From NCBI RefSeq assembly GCF_001700325.1, contig NZ_MATO01000061.1, forward strand, positions 1 through 60,455: a stretch of 60,455 nt of DNA, read 5' to 3'. Below are positions 55,401-60,455 of this stretch, piece after piece. Position 1 is the stretch's first letter, and every line of letters begins with the position of its first letter. The stretch comes from Caryophanon latum. Its GTDB lineage: Bacteria > Bacillota > Bacilli > Bacillales_A > Planococcaceae. A model generated the notes under the pieces. The model was not told where the DNA came from, did not search any database, and saw nothing but the letters and a program-made list of their open reading frames with translations. A program made the translations under genes and the position numbers.

Positions 55401-58400
55401 AGAAAACGTACCGAGCGATAGCACAGTAACAATTGGTGATAAAGAAGTACCAGTAACAGAAGTGCCAACGGATATACTACCAGGCACATATACAGTGAAA
55501 GATAAAGATGGCAACGAAATTGGTGAGATTACAGTGGTACCACCAACGGACGAAAATCCATGTACATCAATTGAATTCACATCACCAGTATGTACAACAT
55601 TTGAATTACAAGTAACAATCGATGGTCAGCTTGTACCAGTAACAACACCAGTGAAGCTTGTTTCAACGACAAACTCAACTGCATCAGTTACAGCACAAGC
55701 AGGTGAAAATGGCATCGTAACATACAACGATCCATTCACATTAGTACCAGGTGACTACAAAGTTGTAATTAACGATGTAGAGTACGGTACAGTAACAGTT
55801 CCTTCATATGATAAAGAAACATGTGAAACGACAATCTTCAATAATGGAGGAGCACCAGAAGTACCATCACCAACTGAAGAGCCGGGACACATCGAAGTAC
55901 CAGTAACGTTCATCGGTGGAGCAGGCTGTACAGAAAATGGTGACGTAACAGTAACGTTAAAAGATGAACAAGGCAACACAGTTCAAAAAGTAACAGTAGC
56001 TGATAAAGATTACGGAATTTTAAATGGCAAGGTGATTGTAGACGGAACAGTGTACGAAGTTGTAGAAAGCAAAGTAACGATCAACGATACAGAGCTAACA
56101 GCAACAGATTACGTACAAACTGTAACGAAAACAGGCGCAGCTAAAGAAACAGTAACGACAACATTCACAAACTTAGTGCCAGGCAACTACACAGTGAGCG
56201 TGGTAGATAACGAAGAATGTATCGTATCAACTGAAGAAAAACCTGAAGAGCCGACGACACGACCAAGCGTGAATGTAAATGTGCCACCAGGTGAAAAAGA
56301 AGTAGTACCATTTGAAGAAACACCAAAAGAGCTAGGAACAGTGAAAGTACCAGTTCAATTTGCTGGTGGCTTAGGCTGCTTAGAAGATGGTTCAGTAACA
56401 GTATCATTAACGTCTAACGGCGAAGAGGTACAAAAAATTACAATTGGCGACAAAACTTACGGTGTAACAGCAGGTCAAGCAGTTGTAGATGGTAAAGCAT
56501 ACGTTGTAAAAGATGGTGTCATCACAATTGGCGACAAAACGTACACACCAGAAAAGTATGAGCAAGTTGTAACGAAAGACGGCTTCAATAAACCAACAGC
56601 ATTATTTGAAAACTTAGTGCCAGGTGAATATGAAGTTGTTGTAACAAGTGCAGAATGTATTACACCAGAAACACCAGAAACACCAGAAACACCAGGTGAA
56701 AATCCAGAAACGCCAGGTGAGAACCCAGGAACACCAGGTGAGAACCCAGAAACACCAGGTGAAAACCTAGAGGAGCCAACGACACCGCCAACAGCGATCG
56801 TACCTCCAGGTGAAACATCAATCGTACCATTTAACGAAACACCGAAAGAGCCAGGTGAATTACAAACACCAGTAACATTCATCGGTGGTTTAGGCTGCTT
56901 AGACGATGAGTCAGTGACAGTTTCATTAATGTCAGAAGGCAAAGTTGTACAAGCCATTACAGTAGATGGTAAAACGTATGGTGTAACGAACGGTAAAACG
57001 ATCATCGACGGCAAATTATACATTGCGAACGTAGCAGGTAAAATTAAAATCGGTGACAAAACGTACACACCAGTAACGTACGAGCAAGTTGTGACAAAGG
57101 AAGCAGATAGCGAAGTAACAGCACTATTTGAAAACTTAGTGCCAAGTAATTACGAAGTTGTCGTTTCAATGGCAGACTGTATCGTACCAGAAACACCAGC
57201 AAACCCTGAAGAGCCGACGACACGACCAAGTGTAGAAGTTCCAGAAGGTGAAAAAGTTGAAGTGCCATTTGAAGAAAAACCGAAGCAACCAGGAACTTTA
57301 CAAGCGACTGTTAACTTTATCGGTGGCGCAGGTTGTACAGAAAACGGCGACGTACAATTACAACTATTCGCAAAAGATGGCACGACAGCAATTAACTACA
57401 TTCAATTAGACGGCGTGAAATATGGCGTACTTAACGATGAAGTTATTATTGATGAAAAAGTATATACAATTAAAGATAACAGTATCACAATTGACGGCAC
57501 ACCGACGAAAGTTGATGTGAAACCGTACATTGTAACAATTAAGAAAACAGGTACAAATAAAGCAATCGCACAATTTACAAACCTTGTGCCAGCTGAGTAT
57601 GTAGTAAAAGCAATTGATACCGACTGTGTAGAAACAGAAAACCCATCAATTGATGTACCACCAGGCATTCCAGAAGATCCAACGAAAGTTGAATTCAATG
57701 AAACGCCAAAACCAAGTACGGTAGAAGTACCAGTACAATTTATCGGTGGCTTAGGATGTGTAGAAAACGGTAACGTTACTGTAACGTTAAAAGACGATGA
57801 AGGTAATGACGTGCAAGCAGTAACAATTGAAGGCACAAAATACGGCATTTCAAACAATCAAGCAATTATCGATGGCAAGCTATACAATGTAGTTGTGAAA
57901 GACGGTGAAGCAACGTTTACGAACGTAGCAACTGGTAAGCAAGACGAAGTAGCGTCAGCGAAAGTAGAAGCTTACACAGTAACAATTACAAAAGATGGCA
58001 AAAATCAAGATACAGCAGTATTTGAAAACTTAGTGGCAGGCTACTACACGGCAGTTGTAGCGAACGAACAGTGTATCGTACCGACTGAGCCAACAAACTC
58101 AGAAGATTCACAAACACCAATCGTGAACGTACCACCAGGTGAAACGGGAGAAATTCCATTTGAAGAAATGCCAGAAGAGCCAAGTAACATCGAAGTACCA
58201 GTAACATTCATCGGTGGAGCGGGCTGCTTAGAAGACGGCGCAATTACAGTAGCGTTAAAAGACGCACAAGGCAATGACGTACAAGTTGTAACAGTTAACG
58301 GCGAGCAATACGGCGTGACGAACAACGAAGTGATTGTAGAAGGCAAAGCATACAAAGTTGAAGTAGTAGAAGGTAAAGCGACGTTCATAAACGTAGCAAC

Positions 58401-60455
58401 TGGCGAAAAACTTGTAGCAGGTAAAGAAGTTGTAACATCTGACGTAGCAGTTTACAAACAAACGGTTACAAAATCAGGTGCAGCAACAGAAACAGCAGTA
58501 TTTGAAAACTTAGTACGAGGTGAATACACAGTTGTTGTGGAAGCGGGCGAGTGTATCGTACCAACTGAACCAACAAGTGAAGAAACACCAGAAACTCCTG
58601 AAGAACCAACAACAAATGTTAATGTTCCTCCAGGTGAAACATCAAAAGTACCATTTAACGAAACACCAAAAGAGCCAGGTAACGTTGAAGCTTCAGTAAC
58701 ATTTATTGAAGGTTTCGGTTGTACGGAAGCTGGCGACGTAACATTAGCATTAAAAGACGCTGAAGGTAATGACGTAAAGGCTGTTGAAATTGATGGCAAA
58801 CAATACGGCATTGCAAACAATCAAGTAATCGTAAATGACGCAGTATATACAGTTGTTGTAAAAGGTGATCAAGCAACGTTCACGAATGTTGTCACTGGCA
58901 AGCAGCTTGTAGAAGGCGACAAAGCGGTAACATCTAACGTAACCGTTTATACAAAAACAGTTACAAAAGACGGTTCTTCAACAGAAACAGCACTATTTGA
59001 AAACTTAGTGCCAGGTGACTACACAGTTGTTGTAGAAAATAACGAGTGTATCGTACCAGCTGATGAAAAACTAGAAACACCAGGTACATCTGAAGAGCCA
59101 GGAAACTCAGAAAATCCTGAAAATCCAACATCAACAGTGACAGTACCACCAGGTAAAACAGAAGAAGTACCATTTGAAGAAAAACCAACACCAAGCACTG
59201 TGGAAGTACCAGTGACATTCGCAAGTGGTAACGGATGCTTAGAAGATGGTGCAGAAGTGACTGTAACATTACTAACGAAAGACGGTAAAGCAGTTACAAC
59301 AATTACAGCACAAGACGGAACAGTATACGGCGTAGCAAACAACGAAGCAATTATCGATGGTAAAGTTGTAGCAGTAGAAATTTCAGAAGGTGCAACAACA
59401 GTGACAGTAAATGGCGCTGACTACACAGTAGGAACAGCGGTACAAACTGTGGCAAAAGAAGCATCGACAACAGTTAACGTTGTATTCGAAAACTTAGTAC
59501 CAGGCGAGTATACAGTCGTTGTGGAAGCGGGCGAATGTATCGTACCGTCAGAACTAACGAACGATGAAAATGCAGAAAACCAAGAAGAACCAACGACAAA
59601 TGTCGACGTTCCTCCAGGTAAAACAGAAGAAGTACCATTTGAAGAGAAAACACCAGAAGAAGAGCAAACACCAAGCACTGTGGAAGTACCAGTAACATTC
59701 GCAGATGGCAATGGCTGCTTAGAAAATGGTGAAGAAGTAACTGTAACGTTACAAGATAAAGATGGTAATACAGTACAAACGATTACAGCACAAGACGGAA
59801 CAGTATATGGTGTTTACAACAATGAAGCGATCATTGGCGGAAAAGTTGTAGCAGTAGAAATTTCAGAAGGTGCAACAACAGTGACAGTAAATGGCGCTGA
59901 CTACACAGTAGGAACAGCGGTACAAACTGTGGCAAAAGAAGCATCGACAACAGTTAACGTTGTATTCGAAAACTTAGTACCAGGCGAGTATACAGTCGTT
60001 GTGGAAGCGAGCGAATGTATCGTACCGTCAGAACCGACGAACGGTGAAAACCCGGAAAATCCAGAAGGACCAACGACAAACGTCAACGTTCCTCCAGGTA
60101 AGACAGGCAACGTACCATTTGAAGAAAAAACACCAGAAGCATGTGATGAGCTTGTAACAGTACCAGTAGAAGAAGGTACAACAATCACAGTGAACGGTAA
60201 CGAGTACACAGATGAAAACAACGACGGCAAGGTAGAAGTACCAGCAGCAGACGTAACAGAAACAACTTCAGTTACAGATGAAGAGGGTAACGAAATTGGC
60301 ACGATCGTAGTAGAAGAAGGCGAATGCCCAATCTTCACAGCAAAACCAGAAGCATGTGATGAAGTAGTAACAGTACCAGTAGAAGAAGGTACAACAATCA
60401 CAGTGAACGGCAACGAGTACACAGATGAAAACAACGACGGCAAGATCGAAGTACC
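52429..60455 (+). CDS. Giant secreted choice-of-anchor-A adhesin with tandem two-cysteine modules (3' end outside window)
   Basis: At least 2,675 codons, open at the window end. TTG start 7 nt after GGGGGAG; signal peptide MKNVRLVSLLATVILILNM then LTYANA-Q. Residues about 45-430 resemble a choice-of-anchor A / pAdhesive domain (NFHIFAESVKISAHTNGNIA; GSILAPGSDF; HRWDFQGDKE). About twelve modules of roughly 150 residues follow, each starting near VPVTFIGG-x-GC-x-E-x-G and ending FENLVPGEYTVVV-x-x-x-ECIVP, joined by Pro/Thr/Glu-rich linkers (VPPGKTEEVPFEE). Two atypical units lie after module 3. From about residue 2570 a new repeat with NGNEYTDENNDGK begins. Probably wall-anchored; the sorting signal would be beyond the window. 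Confidence 0.9.
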   Translation, partial: MKNVRLVSLLATVILILNMVYPGLLGLTYANAQNETTRSAGAGTDGLSYAGNYYNDVPDARSNLLGAAQNFHIFAESVKISAHTNGNIATKMLETAGSNWGTNVKGNAELGSIAAEIHYIQDFKDFHGNPIVLRGDYGVKLVVGSDIELSNQNNSEFFLKSKHMSDRKKIDNFKADNVYKVLHKEQAGAAPYIDFDAEYKKLYAQTKTLATIGKGITIIFDEHYKGAGKIIKDGVETPFNSSEIDQNEWNNNKTNNQKLAELAGVSTADFEKATVINVIDMNSRKVDLSNAEAYDGYVYVTLPLEMVTASQPIYFEGLETEAFNRDIIINVDTKGADTTIQSQIQLKYKDGSSRTPHETELFSNSTILWNFVDSTKDDYVFTGKLHAGNTVQGSILAPGSDFTSGQNIDGSIIVKTFSGSTGETHRWDFQGDKEVFLTPKVCENVEVSLVDVANGTKVTVNETTYTVADGKITLPSTLAGDLYEVKVGDSVVGEIIISGDCTAVYTSNGETPPTSEAPKTGELNVEVEFIEAVGCEKVTVTLKTAEGNQVEKITVGETIYGITADQVVVDGTLYEVTEQDGKKVVEVDSKQYDVTAYDIEMTESTPTATFTNLLPGEYKVETKQSTCIVPTNPENPAVTVDPENSPTVKFEETKEEPKTGNIEVPVTFIGGAGCTENGDVTVTLKDEQGNTVQKVTVADKDYGILNGKVIVDGTVYEVVAGKVTINDTELTATDYVQTVTKTGAAEETVTTTFTNLVPGNYTVSVGSEECIVPTEENPGNETPGTENPGNENLGGLENPEEPTTPPSVTVEVPPGERVEVPFEETRSTDEPTTSTVKVPVTFAEGKGCLEDGAEVTVTLLTKDGKAVQTITAQDGTVYGVYNNEAIIGGKVVAVEISEGATTVTVNGADYTVGTAVQTVTKAAAKTVEVVFENLVPGEYTVVVEADDCIVPVEEEPENLEDPTTVNVPPGKTEEVPFEETPPTCLQSVKVPENVPSDSTVTIGDKEVPVTEVPTDILPGTYTVKDKDGNEIGEITVVPPTDENPCTSIEFTSPVCTTFELQVTIDGQLVPVTTPVKLVSTTNSTASVTAQAGENGIVTYNDPFTLVPGDYKVVINDVEYGTVTVPSYDKETCETTIFNNGGAPEVPSPTEEPGHIEVPVTFIGGAGCTENGDVTVTLKDEQGNTVQKVTVADKDYGILNGKVIVDGTVYEVVESKVTINDTELTATDYVQTVTKTGAAKETVTTTFTNLVPGNYTVSVVDNEECIVSTEEKPEEPTTRPSVNVNVPPGEKEVVPFEETPKELGTVKVPVQFAGGLGCLEDGSVTVSLTSNGEEVQKITIGDKTYGVTAGQAVVDGKAYVVKDGVITIGDKTYTPEKYEQVVTKDGFNKPTALFENLVPGEYEVVVTSAECITPETPETPETPGENPETPGENPGTPGENPETPGENLEEPTTPPTAIVPPGETSIVPFNETPKEPGELQTPVTFIGGLGCLDDESVTVSLMSEGKVVQAITVDGKTYGVTNGKTIIDGKLYIANVAGKIKIGDKTYTPVTYEQVVTKEADSEVTALFENLVPSNYEVVVSMADCIVPETPANPEEPTTRPSVEVPEGEKVEVPFEEKPKQPGTLQATVNFIGGAGCTENGDVQLQLFAKDGTTAINYIQLDGVKYGVLNDEVIIDEKVYTIKDNSITIDGTPTKVDVKPYIVTIKKTGTNKAIAQFTNLVPAEYVVKAIDTDCVETENPSIDVPPGIPEDPTKVEFNETPKPSTVEVPVQFIGGLGCVENGNVTVTLKDDEGNDVQAVTIEGTKYGISNNQAIIDGKLYNVVVKDGEATFTNVATGKQDEVASAKVEAYTVTITKDGKNQDTAVFENLVAGYYTAVVANEQCIVPTEPTNSEDSQTPIVNVPPGETGEIPFEEMPEEPSNIEVPVTFIGGAGCLEDGAITVALKDAQGNDVQVVTVNGEQYGVTNNEVIVEGKAYKVEVVEGKATFINVATGEKLVAGKEVVTSDVAVYKQTVTKSGAATETAVFENLVRGEYTVVVEAGECIVPTEPTSEETPETPEEPTTNVNVPPGETSKVPFNETPKEPGNVEASVTFIEGFGCTEAGDVTLALKDAEGNDVKAVEIDGKQYGIANNQVIVNDAVYTVVVKGDQATFTNVVTGKQLVEGDKAVTSNVTVYTKTVTKDGSSTETALFENLVPGDYTVVVENNECIVPADEKLETPGTSEEPGNSENPENPTSTVTVPPGKTEEVPFEEKPTPSTVEVPVTFASGNGCLEDGAEVTVTLLTKDGKAVTTITAQDGTVYGVANNEAIIDGKVVAVEISEGATTVTVNGADYTVGTAVQTVAKEASTTVNVVFENLVPGEYTVVVEAGECIVPSELTNDENAENQEEPTTNVDVPPGKTEEVPFEEKTPEEEQTPSTVEVPVTFADGNGCLENGEEVTVTLQDKDGNTVQTITAQDGTVYGVYNNEAIIGGKVVAVEISEGATTVTVNGADYTVGTAVQTVAKEASTTVNVVFENLVPGEYTVVVEASECIVPSEPTNGENPENPEGPTTNVNVPPGKTGNVPFEEKTPEACDELVTVPVEEGTTITVNGNEYTDENNDGKVEVPAADVTETTSVTDEEGNEIGTIVVEEGECPIFTAKPEACDEVVTVPVEEGTTITVNGNEYTDENNDGKIEV
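53985..60120 (+). repeat. Tandem coding repeats of the adhesin
   Basis: Module starts (GC motif region) lie near 53990, 54411, 54930, 55888, 56339, 56860, 57296, 57718, 58187, 58680, 59200 and 59682. Modules at 54411 and 55888 are almost identical in DNA. The stretch of about 130 nt at 55047-55175 recurs at 59307-59437 and 59790-59920 with very few changes, showing recent conversion or duplication. Confidence 0.85.

Noticed and set aside
52429-60455. Many long minus-strand open frames (74-197 residues) across the adhesin region
   Set aside because: They are antisense shadows of a repetitive coding sequence, lack ribosome sites, and repeat with the same period as the sense modules.

Overview
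The window looks like the chromosome of a low-to-mid GC Firmicute in the order Bacillales, most likely Planococcaceae/Caryophanaceae (Lysinibacillus, Solibacillus or Kurthia type). This rests on recognisable Bacillus-type genes (SwrC-like RND pump with its TetR gene, TopB, MtnE/MtnU, LipL, HemQ, YuzB, YojF/BshB2, and a PdxK-Ung-YwdI-YwdK neighbourhood), strong GGAGG ribosome binding sites and SigA promoters. No rRNA, tRNA, CRISPR array, prophage or intact insertion sequence was seen.

Layout. 1-4.1 kb: TetR regulator divergent from an RND pump. 4.2-6.9 kb: acetyltransferase, chemoreceptor and a dead IS3 orfA remnant. 7.2-13.9 kb: topoisomerase III, an HExxH protein, a YbaK deacylase, a second chemoreceptor and an M50-like membrane protease. 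14-18.3 kb: SBF transporter, divergent mtnE/mtnU and a DEDDh exonuclease. 18.3-20.4 kb: AT-rich gap and an SLH surface protein. 20.4-26.4 kb (minus strand): T-box(Trp)-trpE-D-C-F-B-A, every junction a 4-nt ATGA overlap; the TrpE product has lost the chorismate-site motifs and no trpG is present. 26.7-33.7 kb: acyl-CoA ligase, preQ1-riboswitch-queT, a TrpXYZ-type ABC transporter and ilvA. 33.8-41.2 kb: a Ter stress cluster with three TerD proteins, CitE-like aldolase, phosphoribosyltransferase/TRSP, StiP/PELOTA, HAD phosphatase and a TerA-like protein, facing a YjiH-type nucleoside-gate transporter. 43-51 kb: YojF/BshB2, PdxK, Ung and small neighbours, DUF423, an M20 amidohydrolase, HemQ, LipL and YuzB. 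52.4 kb to the end: the first 2,675 codons of a giant secreted choice-of-anchor-A adhesin with about twelve two-cysteine repeat modules, still open at the window edge.

The least expected structure is a family of dispersed GC-rich intergenic repeats (at least nine copies from 25.9 to 52.1 kb). They share a central hairpin with a 9-nt loop whose stem changes in a compensatory way between copies. They carry two optional inserts that recur at equivalent places. Two copies are cargo of a miniature transposable element with perfect 8-bp target duplications; others sit in elements ending in TGTTGATTAGC inverted repeats. One copy lies inside the trp mRNA leader between the T-box terminator and trpE.

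How genes work together: tryptophan supply is handled by a T-box operon plus a nearby predicted tryptophan-type importer. The Ter cluster is a complete-looking version of the system proposed to make a nucleoside-like metabolite in stress. The pump, surface proteins and chemoreceptors are envelope and sensing functions.
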